Below are positions 1 to 10,700 of a stretch of DNA of 64,000 nucleotides, one piece after another (position 1 is the stretch's first letter; each line of letters begins with the position of its first letter). The notes beneath the pieces were generated by a model that was not told the origin of the DNA, did not search any database, and saw only the letters and a list, made by a program, of their open reading frames with translations. This DNA comes from Nannochloropsis oceanica (taxonomy: Eukaryota > Sar > Eustigmatophyceae > Eustigmatales > Monodopsidaceae). The stretch lies in the NCBI GenBank assembly GCA_004519485.1, contig CP038110.1, forward strand, positions 930,001 through 994,000, given 5' to 3'. The position numbers and the translations under genes were made by a program.

Positions 1-1907
1 CCTTCTTCCCTCTTCCTCTCCATCAACGCTACCTAGGCAAAGCAACGCCATAATGAGCAAGCAGACCGCTACCAGGTTCTCGTGCCGACCAAGGGTTCTT
101 TGGTATGGATGAAGGGAGGAAAGGAACGAGAAAGGATGATTGGGTGAAGAAAAAGTCGGACGCTAATTGCTCGAGTGGCCTGACCCGAAAATTGTGGCAG
201 GGCTCCATAAGTTCCTTCTCCTCTCCTCAGAACCTCCCATGGTCCCCGTCCCGCTTTCTATCTACTTACGGTACACCCTCTCTAATCGCGCTCAGCGAGT
301 ACGATCGACGCAAAGGCGGAAACCCGCTCTCCTTTCCCCCATCCCTCCATCCACTTCTGTTGACCATGCCGATGCCTCCGTCGTCCACAGAACCGTAGGT
401 AGGGGGAAAGCGAGCTTCTGAGACGCCTAGGGAGATAGTGCCGCTGCTGGTGCTCCCCCCGGGTCCAGGACGCAAAGGGTCCATCTAATCAGGGAGTGAG
501 GAAAGGAGCGAGGGAGGGAGGAAGTTGTGGAGGGTGGAGTAAGAAAAAGATCCCCGGAGAGAGAGCACAGAAGGGACGCGCCGCTGGTGGCTGAATCGCC
601 TTTGGCGTATTCGACCTTGGTTTATGTACCGAGGCTTGGGATAGACGAGAAGAGCGCGATATGTGGTTCAATTTCTTTTTGTTCTTCCAAGCGGCGACGG
701 ATCCAGCGAACGTTGCTTTGTGCACAAGTTGAGCACAGAACTCAACGCATTGCTGTACGGCATCATAACAAGTGGGGCGGCATGTGGTGTGTGTTGTGTG
801 TATTAGTGTGCCCCTGGGTGGTGGCAGCGTGGCTGACTGCGCAACAAGAATGCATGCAAGCGAATGGAGAATCATCACCCTCGGGTCTTGAGCAGGGCTT
901 TGAGCGAGCGGGTGTACTGACGACTTTGAAATTCATGCATCAGTCATCTGCATCAGCCTTTCGGTGGCCAATGCCAGATGCCAGATGGACAAACAGCGCA
1001 GGCAGACAAAGAAAAGGAATATGGTAAGGTTGATTCTAGAGAATTAGGTGGTGGCTCGCTGGTACCTCACAATCTCTCTCACACTGCCAATAGAAGATAA
1101 ATCCCGGGCTTTTACGTGCCAACAATACATGCGCCTAAAAGTCCTCTATGAGAGTTTCACCCTTCTTTCAATCTCGAGCAATCATAATCTTCTGCTCGTC
1201 GTTGCTTTCAGTGGATTTAATCAATCATAATCCTCTCCGTGTCGTTGATTTTCAATTCCTAAGGCAGCGAATTCAAAGCCTTCACTCCTTCCACTTTCTC
1301 GCCCTTCCCTCCTCACCACTCAAAGTAAACACAACGTGCATTTTCGTGCTCCCCAACAACTGAAAGTTCGACAACAGAAAGTTCTGCACAAGATCAGGTT
1401 AGTTATCACAACATCGCAGTTGTCCGACGTGTGGAGCGTATCTTCGGGGAGGGCTCCCTCCCCCCCATGGGCACAGTTGCTCTGTTTTTATGCGATTGAA
1501 CCATCTCGGGGGTTGAGGACTCCGAAAGACTTCTTCCACTGTCACAAGTACGCAATGCACAGTGCGCACTTGTAACATGCATAGTAGGTTAGTACATCCC
1601 GGCCCATATGGGCCGCTCGTTGACCATGCGGCTGTTATAGGGAGGCATACGATCACCAAAAATGTTTGCTCCATCTGTGACGTCATGCTCTCATTTTTGA
1701 CTTCTTCCCTTGCTCCTTCCATCGCGCCGTCTGCTCAAGCCCCCTTTGATTACGAGGTTTAGGGTTAATTAAACGAGTAAAAAGCGATTGAGTTGTTTCC
1801 GTAGAAGAACGAACCACGGTAAAAGACATAAACTAACCCTAACCCTAACCCGGTTTATGTTATTGTGGTGTTTTTGTTTTTCATACGCGCTTCGCGCTTT
1901 TATTGGT
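1..1907. other. Gene-poor flank, nothing assigned
   Basis: No protein family could be recognised on either strand. Several open frames of 60-166 codons exist but show no motif, no intron signals and no consistent composition. The only distinct element is a short CCCTAA-type repeat near the right end, with TTAGGG-like words on either side of it. Without a similarity search this stretch is best read as intergenic or decayed transposon DNA next to the hAT relic. Confidence 0.5.
1833..1851. repeat. Short interstitial telomere-like CCCTAA repeat
   Basis: Just over three tandem CCCTAA units lie here. The complementary word TTAGGG occurs at about 1759-1765 and again at about 1907-1913, so telomere-type words of both orientations sit within 160 bases. 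CCCTAA/TTAGGG is a common telomere unit in stramenopiles. This array is too short to be a chromosome end; it may be a relic of break repair or chance. Confidence 0.55.
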
Positions 1908-3790
1908 TTAGGGATCTAAGAGGGCTTCTGACGGAGAAAGGGTATCCCTATGAGAAGAGAAGCTTACCGATTTAAAGCCATGTGAAATTGGCTTCAATCT
2001 AAGCCTAATGGAGTTTATACAGAGCGTTGATCCACAGAGGTATGAGAAACACCCGGAACGAGTCTTTGACATATGCTGGCGGACTTTCTGGACACCGCTG
2101 TAGAGGTCCGTAGCAACAACCTCGGCACTGGACCCAGGATGGTCTGGCCCTGACACAGGTGGCAAGAACGACCCTCTCAGCAGCCATGAGTGTTTTAAGC
2201 TTGAAGATGGCAGACACCACCTTCCTGGCTGTGCCAAACTCCGCCTTTAGAATCGAGAGAGATCGAGCATGGCGAGTAGATTGCGCAGGGCACTGAAGGC
2301 GTCTGGATCGATTGTGAGCCGCTGCTCTAGCAGGCCCTCGATGGCAAAGCGACTGAGCTCCACCGTGTTGCATAGACTGAATGAGCTGGTGATCAAACAT
2401 GCCTGCTGCCCGCTGTGCCTCCCTCAGGTAAGCCGTTTGGGAGTGGCTCATGCGCATGATGGCCACAGCTGACTTCATCCTGCTCAGCATAATCTTAATG
2501 TTAAAGGCAGCGTTCAGGGAGTTGATGACGGTCCGCTGTAAGGCATTTGTAGTACATGAGGAGGACTTGAGACCAACGTCTAGCACGCCTGGAAAATATG
2601 TATGTGGAACAAAGTTAAATATAATGTTTGTCACGCATATCGAAGAGATCCATCCAACTGGCTCAGCAGGAATCATGCATGATCATGCAAGGACAGAAGC
2701 AATGGGGAAGTGCCCTTCTTTAATCAAAACATCTTGGAAAGACACACACGTATACGTGTCTTTCGATCGATAAGTAAATGAATGAATAGATCAAATCAAA
2801 TCGCAATAAAAAAATTATTTTAAAAAAATGGCGCTCATGCACCTTCCTTTACATTCGACCGAGTGTCTAGGACCGTGCCGAAGATAGCGGCATGAGGAAT
2901 ATTGAAGTGTTCAATTGTCTTGGCCAGCATCTCGGTGATCATGGCAGCCGTGTGGTGCTTTATCAAGCACTTCACCATGTCCAAGCAGACGAGGCGGGGC
3001 CTGAAGTCGTCGTTCTGCATGTTGGCAAGTGTGCCGTTGTAGGATCTGTCGTTGCGTCCGGCCCAAGCGGTTTGAAGGCAGGCGGTCAGACAACATGCTG
3101 GACCAAACCCCTTATCCGAGCCCAGCGGGGTGATATAGCCCTTGATGAGCACCTTGCACTGGACAAACATTACCCCCACATGCTTGCGTACAGTCTGGGT
3201 TGTCGGCAGCCTATTTCGGGGGGCGATGGTCGACACAAAATACTCAAACGCTTGGTCGTTGCCGAGGTTAAAGGGTCGGAGGCTGCGGGCAAACCTGGCA
3301 TCCAACAAAATGTCGAGCACTAGGGGCCGTCTTCTTGAACGGGCCAGGTCTCTCAAGTGCTTTGAATACCTCCAAAATCTTTCGTGGCTATGCTCCCGTA
3401 AAATCACCTCGTGCACCAAGGAAATGAGCTCGAATGCCTTTGGTCTGCCTTTAAGGTAATTGTGCACGTGTTGGAGGGCCTGGCCCCACCAGTATTGATG
3501 GTGGTGAAGTTTGGTCTGCACCTTCGATCCAGAAGACGAGGCCTACACGATATCACTCGCCTCTGCGTTAGAGAGGCGTTTGACGCGAGTCCATTCGTCT
3601 GGATAGCGATTCCTCAGGTGGTCGTCCGCCTGCAAGGAGTTTCCTCTCTTCCACTCGTTGCAGCCCACACAGTAATAGCCACCCCTTTATCGTTATTGAA
3701 GGGCTTGAACAGGAGGGGGGAGCGTCACACAATAAAATTCTCCTACTCCACCCGTTGGGCTGTGGTGTACAGGTTGAGATCTGGGCGCGC
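1908..3790 (-). mobile_element. hAT-family DNA transposon relic (transposase)
   Basis: On the minus strand a BED-like zinc-finger start is readable near 3690-3560 (YYCVGCNEWKRG, then DDHLRNRYPDEW). It is followed by a 229-codon open frame (3521-2835) with hAT-type core features: SYNGTLANMQNDDF, then HTAAMITEMLAKTIEHFNI and a Thr-Val-Leu-Asp-x-x-Ser-Asn motif, matching the usual segment around the second catalytic region. Further downstream (about 2600-2400) comes CTTNALQRTVINSL with a conserved helix typical of hAT 'C.xH.LQL' regions, then SRFAIEGLLEQRL in another frame. Coding frames are interrupted, so it is not an active transposase as shown. No terminal inverted repeats or 8-bp target duplications were identified by eye, so the ends are approximate. 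Confidence 0.72.
2737..2764. repeat. 28-bp near-palindrome
   Basis: GAAAGACAC and GTGTCTTTC arms flank an ACACGTATAC centre, so the segment reads almost the same on both strands with a two-base slip. It lies between the two coding blocks of the hAT relic. It could be part of a transposon sub-terminal repeat or of a small nested element; nothing else supports a function. Confidence 0.5.
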
Positions 3791-4094
3791 TTGGCCCGCT
3801 CCTCCGCATCTGCCTCCAGAGCAGCCACTGGCAGGCTCCTGGCAGCATTCCTTGTAGTGGACGAGGCACTAGAGCCTTCTTCCGACGACAATTTAGACAT
3901 CCCGTAAGCCTGTAAGTGTGTGTGTGTGTGTGTCACAGGGTGTCTTTCATCCGTGAGCGAACTGTCGTGGTACTTGCCTCTAGAAGCAAGAAGTCCAAAC
4001 GTTAGCCTGACGTCAACGTCGAGAGTGGCGAGAAAAGCCAGAGGGGCGGGCAGCCGAACGCACAGCTGACCGGCAGGTCACCTTTTCACCAAAA

Positions 4095-5190
4095 ATGTCC
4101 AAGCTCTCCCTGGCCTGAACCGACTGCAGAGCGAGGCTTACGACGCCGTAGCCGAGGCTATTGCTTGTTCCCCGCACACGCCGCAACAAGCCGACGCATT
4201 TGCTCAGGCTCGCCCCCCATTCGGAATGTTTCTCATTTGCAGCCTAGGGGGATGTGGCAAGACGCACCTAAATCAAGGGCTCATGAACCGGATCAGGTCC
4301 CAATGCGCCATCGCTCTTGACATGGCCGCCACAGTCATCGCGGCGTTCCTTTTGGAGGGCGGGGCCACATTCCACTCCAGTTGCAAGCTCGCACGGGACA
4401 TTGCCACAGGGCAACCGTGCGGTGTCACACCCAACAATGACAGGGGTCGCATATTCCTCGCCACCCGCTCCATCCTCATTGACGTGATCTACATACTGCA
4501 CCGGGACAACCTCGAGGCCCTCGACAAAGCACAACGGGACCTTACGGCTTATAAGGTACACCTGGACCTTGCACATGTTCTCTTTGGGGAGAAGGTCGTC
4601 GTTCTTTCGCAGATCTCCTTCAAATCCTCCCAGTGGTCCGAGACGACGACCAAAATGCTACCGTGTGCGCTTTCCTCATTTGCAGTCCTTTCTTGCAAAG
4701 TGTCCGTGCCCTTACCCTGGAGGAAAACATGTGTATTTGTGCGGTGCACGACGCGGACCAGGATCCCACCCTCCTCCGATGGTTTGCAGACCTCCTCTTC
4801 GCGGTAAGGGAAGGACAAGCAGCCCCACCCCCTCCAACTTTAGGCACCCCCAATGCCACCCCGCCTCCCCCTCCACCCCAGTCGGAAATCCTCCTGCCCC
4901 CCTTCATGCACCCTCCGCCAGAGCTAAACTACAACCCATTTAGCTCCTCGACCACGTCTACGGGGATTTCAATGACGCGCGCAATACAACGGAGAAGACT
5001 CTAAGTGATTGTGCCATCCTCACCTTCAAGAACAAGGATGTAGAGGCCTTGAATGACCACGCCGTCCAGTCTTTCCCCGGAGAAGAGAAAACGTACCTCT
5101 TATCAGACAGGCTGGCGCAGCACGGGAACGAGGGGAGGTGTCTTCCCCACGGAGCTCTCGACTCGGACGTCGATGTGGGGTTGACATGAT
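4095..5190 (+). mobile_element. Helitron-type PIF1-like helicase relic
   Basis: The plus strand encodes the helicase half of a Helitron protein. A pre-Walker segment (GLNRLQSEAYDAVAEAIA) leads to GMFLICSLGGCGKTHLNQGL (Walker A), then IALDMAATVIAAFLLEGGATFHS, the typical Helitron/PIF1 motif Ia block. After a frame change come ILPVVRDDDQN, LTLEENM and FADLLFAVREG, then ILTFKNKDVEALNDHAVQSF with FPGEE at about 5015-5090, all in the canonical family order. No Rep endonuclease domain was recognised, and the reading frame is broken at least once, so this is a decayed 3' portion of a rolling-circle transposon. Ends are not defined by TC/CTRR termini. Confidence 0.8.
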
Positions 5191-5500
5191 GTGACGTTGA
5201 CGATATTTGATGCGTCGAACTCATCAAACTCAACCCTGGCGCTCAGCGAGTCTTTTACGTGCCGTCTTGTCCTTCCTTATTCACACAGAGGTCCCCCTCC
5301 TCTGTCTCTTCATGATGGAAGACTTTATCCGACGCATGCGCGGACACGACCCGGCCGACTTACCACTATTCATTGGTCCTCCTACACTCATCCTCTCCCC
5401 AACCCTACCTGCTGACGTCGTTTGGCTCCTCTCCTTTTTCCTCTTTCCTGACACCGTTACCGGCATTGGTGACCTATTCCTCCAGAATTGAATGTTCACA

Positions 5501-5562
5501 GGAGCTCCGCCCACCGTTGGCTCTGCCCAACGGTGGGCGGAGCCAACGGTGGGCGGAGCTCC
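5501..5562. repeat. Perfect 23-bp inverted repeat with 16-base loop
   Basis: Bases 5501-5523 are the exact reverse complement of 5540-5562. The loop and right arm also form a 16-base direct repeat (CAACGGTGGGCGGAGC at 5528-5543 and 5544-5559). Either strand could fold into a very stable GC-rich hairpin. It lies about 300 bases downstream of the last recognisable Helitron helicase block. Helitrons carry a 3' hairpin, but usually shorter, so the link is only an inference. Confidence 0.8.
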
Positions 5563-7100
5563 GGCACATGCGATTCAACCCCAAGTCACATATCATGACT
5601 CTCCACTGCAAATAGGGGAGACTCGACTTTGGGCCCTTCCACATTCCCCTCGACGAGTTCGACCTCAATTGGACTCTCCCCCAAGGCGGCTCCTTGTTAT
5701 ATGTGGGGGTGAACCTCGAACCAACCCCCACCACGGCCCTGTTCGCACACGTCGTACTTTTATCCTCACCTAGAGACGAGGCATCTACTATCGGATGCAT
5801 TGATCAACTCGAAGTTTCGTGCACCTCTCAAGTCGGAAACTCCCAGAACCTCGCCTCATCGCCATTAATGTCAAACAAGTGGTACACGCCGCTGTCCTCC
5901 ACACCCGTAGTCAACGTGGGATATACAGCCTTATATCGCATGATCTTCCTTGCGGTCCGTCGACTATAGGGGCTGCTCCATAACAAAAGCTCTAGCTTCC
6001 TAATGGACAACACACACAATATGGCCATACCACCTCCTCGCCCAAAAGCGCAAACTACACGTTACGGCTGAATTCACAGACTCATGGTTCTATCCATGTG
6101 TGGTGAAACGTTTCAGAAGCGCCTTCACACATTTTGCAACGTCATCCCTCCGTTGCATAATAGGCACGTTGCGACTTTTCGGTAAGAGACTGAATGACCT
6201 TGAAACTCCAGAGCTTGGAGGTGATAGAGACATCGACCGCAAGACACACTGAAAAGAAGACGTTAACATGGTCGCATGGAAAAAAGGTTTACTTCCCCTA
6301 ATTTGCCGCAGACTGGCCTTCTACTGCTTCTCACGAGAATCCCATTATCGCCGAATCCTTGTGACTATGCCTGAGCACACCCTTCCAATTCAAATCCGAA
6401 TGACTGGTCTCCACGCAGCCATTGGACTACACTTTAAGCTATACATTTTCCGCACCCTCATGGGAAAGAGCGTTCAGTTGACCTCTGGTGTCACACACCA
6501 TATGCCGAATGTGGTGTCCTCCTCACCACATGCCTTGCCATCCCACAGCTCTAGAGCACTGAGCTTCTCGCTTGCCTAATTCTTATCGACGCAGAGGCCC
6601 ACAGCCGGGAGCCCCCGCAAACTCCTCTCCCAAAGGCCTTTCAGAGCCAGCCCGGGCAAAGACCCTAGACTACCGAGATGCCTCTGGGAAGGCATGACCC
6701 GTCCCACGGCCCTCAAGACCTGCATAATGCTTGCCGATCTCATGCATGGATACCGCGGCGCATGGTGCCCTAGTAATACCGTGCAGCATTAACCCGATAA
6801 GTGGAACTGCTATCCCGCCGCTCCATCCCCTGAACATCCCACCTCTTAAAGTAAGCTCACTTACAAAGCAATAGGAATTTCATCACAATGGGTGGTGGCC
6901 CAAGCTCCCTCCCCCCCACCCTAACCATGGTAAAGACTTCCCCACCTGACTCGTGAATGATTATTTTTGACCTGTTTCAATATGTCGATAAATTAAGATG
7001 CTTAACCAAGGTGAAATCACAAAAGTATCCCTAAATTAATCAATCAATCATTAACAGAGGTTCAAACGGTGCACTTTATTTTTTACATTTCTACGAGTTC
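5563..7100. other. Degenerate unassigned element DNA
   Basis: Short open segments are readable on the plus strand but none gives a confident family. The stretch 5690-5970 (LYVGVNLEPTPTTA ... WYTPLSSTPVVNVGY) has a weak, unproven look of a structural protein from a virus-like element. If so, it is an old, broken fossil. The part around 6080-6260 resembles a second segment at about 30990-31170 (see findings), so it probably belongs to a dispersed repeat family. No host gene was recognised. Confidence 0.35.
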
Positions 7101-7720
7101 TATGAAATGACTTGCTCCGAGCAAAGTGTGCTTGAGAAAAGTACGCGACTTATTCTTGTTTTTCGTCCCCTTTCTTACATTGGCACAATTTGTTTAAGAA
7201 AGGGAAAAATAACGGCCTCATCGCTAACAAACGCCTCGGCATGAAATCCCGAGTAGACCAAAGCCACCCACACTTTGCGCCAGCACTTCAATATGCGCCT
7301 GCTCTGGAGCTACGAGTGCAACAGGTACCACGGGGTCCACAGGTGCGAGGGGGCAATCCGGGATCACTGGAGCAATGGAATCCACTGCGCAACTGGGCAA
7401 CAAGAGCGATGGAACCTGCGGGCTCGGCCGGGAAGTGCTGACCATAATTACGTCCTCTATGAGAATTCCGCGCTTTTTTAATTTGACAAATAATTTTCTT
7501 CATTTGATCGCTCCTTAAATACAATCTTAATATTCTCCGTGTCGTTGATAGCCAATGCTTTTATAATTTTTCCTATCTTTCCCCTTCCCCATCACTGTAC
7601 TACCTCGCTAATCTATGTTATTACATTCTTTTGTACACTCATCACTTACTATCCACTCTTGCGCCCCATTCCTATCTTTCTCCTTCCCCGCCTCGTCGTG
7701 TAACAAACACGTCCCCACTA
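7101..7720. other. AT-richer intergenic DNA downstream of VPS15
   Basis: Bases here form the 3' flank of the minus-strand VPS15 gene. AT-rich words resembling polyadenylation signals are scattered, but no single one can be chosen. The word CTCCGTGTCGTTGAT at about 7535 also occurs near 1231, hinting at a short dispersed repeat. No protein-coding segment is supported. Confidence 0.45.
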
Positions 7721-10700
7721 CTACCGCCAGACCTTGACAGTCTCGTCTTTCGAGCAAGACAGCATCAAGCGCATGGGCACTTCCACTGTCTTTAGATCCA
7801 TAATGACGTTGGTGTGGTGCGTGACGGGTGTCACGGGTCCCCGCTGCTCCCGCACGGGCAGGCGACTGGGCAAAATGGCCTCGATGGGCGGGAGAAGAAA
7901 GTCCTGACACAAAAAGAGTTTACCAGTGCTTGTGTTCTGATGCGATACGTACGGAGCCTTAGGCCGGTTGAAAAGGGGGGAGATGTAGTGCGGTGGTGGT
8001 TGGCCGGGAAGAAGACCTGAGACGGTGTAGCACTTGGACGGGGACGCGAAATCCCAGCAGCGGATGTGTTGGTCGCTCGAACCTGAGTGTTTCAGGAGTG
8101 AAAAGGTTTACAATGGTAGGCAAAAGGAAGGTGAATACTTTCGCGAAGAGCAAGAAAAACTTAGCGTGGTTTCTGCAGCAGAAAACAGATCTTCGCACTG
8201 AACCAAAATCTGTCTCTCCTTACCGGTGATGAGGTACGACGATGCCGGGTTGTTTGTGATTCGACCCATGATGGCGCGGACGGAAGGTTCATGAGCGGCA
8301 GCGCTTCGGAAGGAGAGCTCGCGGAGGGCCTCGTTGTACCTGTTTGATTTGTTCAAGAGTGCGTGCAAATGTGCAAGTAATATGAGTATACATAGATTAT
8401 GTGGGATCGAATCATGATGGGATCTTGATACGGTCTCGAATAAGAACAACGCCATAAATAAGTTGCACATGACACATCTCTGACGCAAGATACCTCACTA
8501 ATATCAAGGTCCACCTCACATACGTTACGACCCTCTCACCCCCGTTCCCCATTAGCCGCTATTCATCACTTACGCGTCCACTCCATGTAGCACTGGGTCT
8601 CGATGGTAGGATGGCAAGGGCACCTTCTCTAGGGTGGGCAGTGGGGCTGTCATGAGAGGACTGCCGTTGATGTCATTCTGGAGTGTCGAGAAGAATGAGA
8701 AAAAGGAAGAAAGGTCAGTTAAGCGAGTATTGTGTGACTAACGAGCAAATGTGCAAGACAAACGATACGAGGATGGCCCGTACTGCCCCCTCCCTCCCTC
8801 CTTCTTTCCTTGCCCACCTTCCCGCGCAACACTGAGCGGAAGCAATGCTTGCACTTGCCCCCTACTTGCAAGTCCCAGACCGCCATCTCATTCGCCCCTG
8901 CCGCCACAAACAATAATGGTCTTCCGGCAGGCGAGGGAGAGTCCGATGGAATGTAACCCCCCCCCCTCTCCTCTTCTGCATCTTGGGGATTCTGCGGCAA
9001 GCGCGTGGCGGCCGCTAAACGATGGATAGGACCACGGGCCGAGTGTCGCCAGACCTGGATTGCGATTGCGATAGGAAAAAGAGTGAGCGTCAACGAATGT
9101 GATGCCTGCACGAGCAAGACGCTATTACTTCTTGTAGTTGATACATTTTTCGTAATTTTATCCTTCCCCCCTTAGGCTGTTGCAGTAAATGCCACCATGC
9201 CGGTGGCGAAGCACATGATGGCTATTTAAACTCACAAAAATAATTTACCAAAAATCTTTCGTGTGCAGTTCGTACCTTGACGAGAAGAAGGAACCGCAGA
9301 TCAAAGAGGAGAAGGTAGCCTCGATTCGTCCCACACGCTAACCATGACTGTCGGTCTGTGCCTGTGACATGCGACAAAGATAAAGATGTCAAATCTCGGG
9401 ACTTGTCTCAGAAGCGTGCCGCTAATTACAAGGACAAGTGGCGATGAGAATACATATGCAAAACAAAATCCGTGGAATTTCTTACCGAGTGTCAGTGCCG
9501 TGAGGTACCCCAGCTCCCGCGGAACCGTCAAGATCCAGACTTCCTTGTCGGTACGCAAATCCCAGCAATGAATACAACCCCTCTGGAAATAATTTATACA
9601 TATTGATTAATAATTTGTGTAAACGAAATGGTATTAAATGGTCGGATGCACGCAAGAATCCTATCTCAAATTAAAAAATGTAGCTTTTCTTCTGATAGAG
9701 CTCATCTGCCAAGCTTCTCTCCTACCCCAACTCCAGCTCCGACTTCCACCACCCACGCATACCTGTGTCGCATACACGAGCAAAGATGCACTCTCGGTGT
9801 TAAAGTGCGCGATACACACTACCGGTCCTTCAGCTTTGACGTCCAAAGTACGGATCACAGTGCCGTTGCCTGCGACTCGGACACCTGATGATTGGCGTGC
9901 GAAAGGAAAAAAGGAATGTGACTTAAAGTTCCACTTTTTCGTAGAGGTGAAAAAGGCGCGAAAGAAGTGATTGACAAATAAAATAATTACGTGTTTGAAC
10001 TGGCACTTGACGATACCATTACAAGCATGTGTGAACTAAACTCTCCTCCTTACCACGTCGCATGGTTGGCAACGAGAACGGAGAAGCCGCCGCCGAGGAC
10101 CCAATCGCACTACTGCCAATAGAAGATGGAGAGAAGGAAGAAGAGGAAGGCAGGCCATTCCGACCGCTACCAGAGACAACGTCGACGCGCCAGACGTGGA
10201 CTGTGCCCTGTATAGGCGTAGGGAGGAAAAGACAGAGGAGCGGCAGAATCGGAAAAAGAAAAGAAACCACATAAATGATATTAAGTCAAATATGAATTGA
10301 GATAAATTTATGTATTTCGCAACACGTAGAAACCCTGAGCTACCCATCCTCTTCGCCATCTTTCCCTATCTATTCCTACAATTTCCCTTCAGAACGTACA
10401 TTAGAGGAGGCCGACGCAATAGAGTGGGTGTTATCCACCATCGTAACGTCCAAGATGCGCCCACCCTACGCGTGTGTATGGTGAACAAAAATAGGAAGAG
10501 GTGTAGGGAAGTACGGTCACTCATCAGGAGATGTAAACATAGGTGTCTCCATCCTCCCTGCCTCTCTCCTTCCCTCCCTCTTTCCTTACCTGTCGCGAGT
10601 AGGTCAAGGCCGAGCGCGGCGAGACATTGGATTCCAAACCCCGTAAGTCCCAGATTTTGATGTGGCCGTCGTCGGAGGCAGAGGCGAAGAAGGTATAGTC

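Noticed and set aside
527-1027. Open frame of 166 codons on the plus strand
   Set aside because: No recognisable domain, no splice-linked neighbours, and an opposing open frame of similar quality; not supported as a gene.
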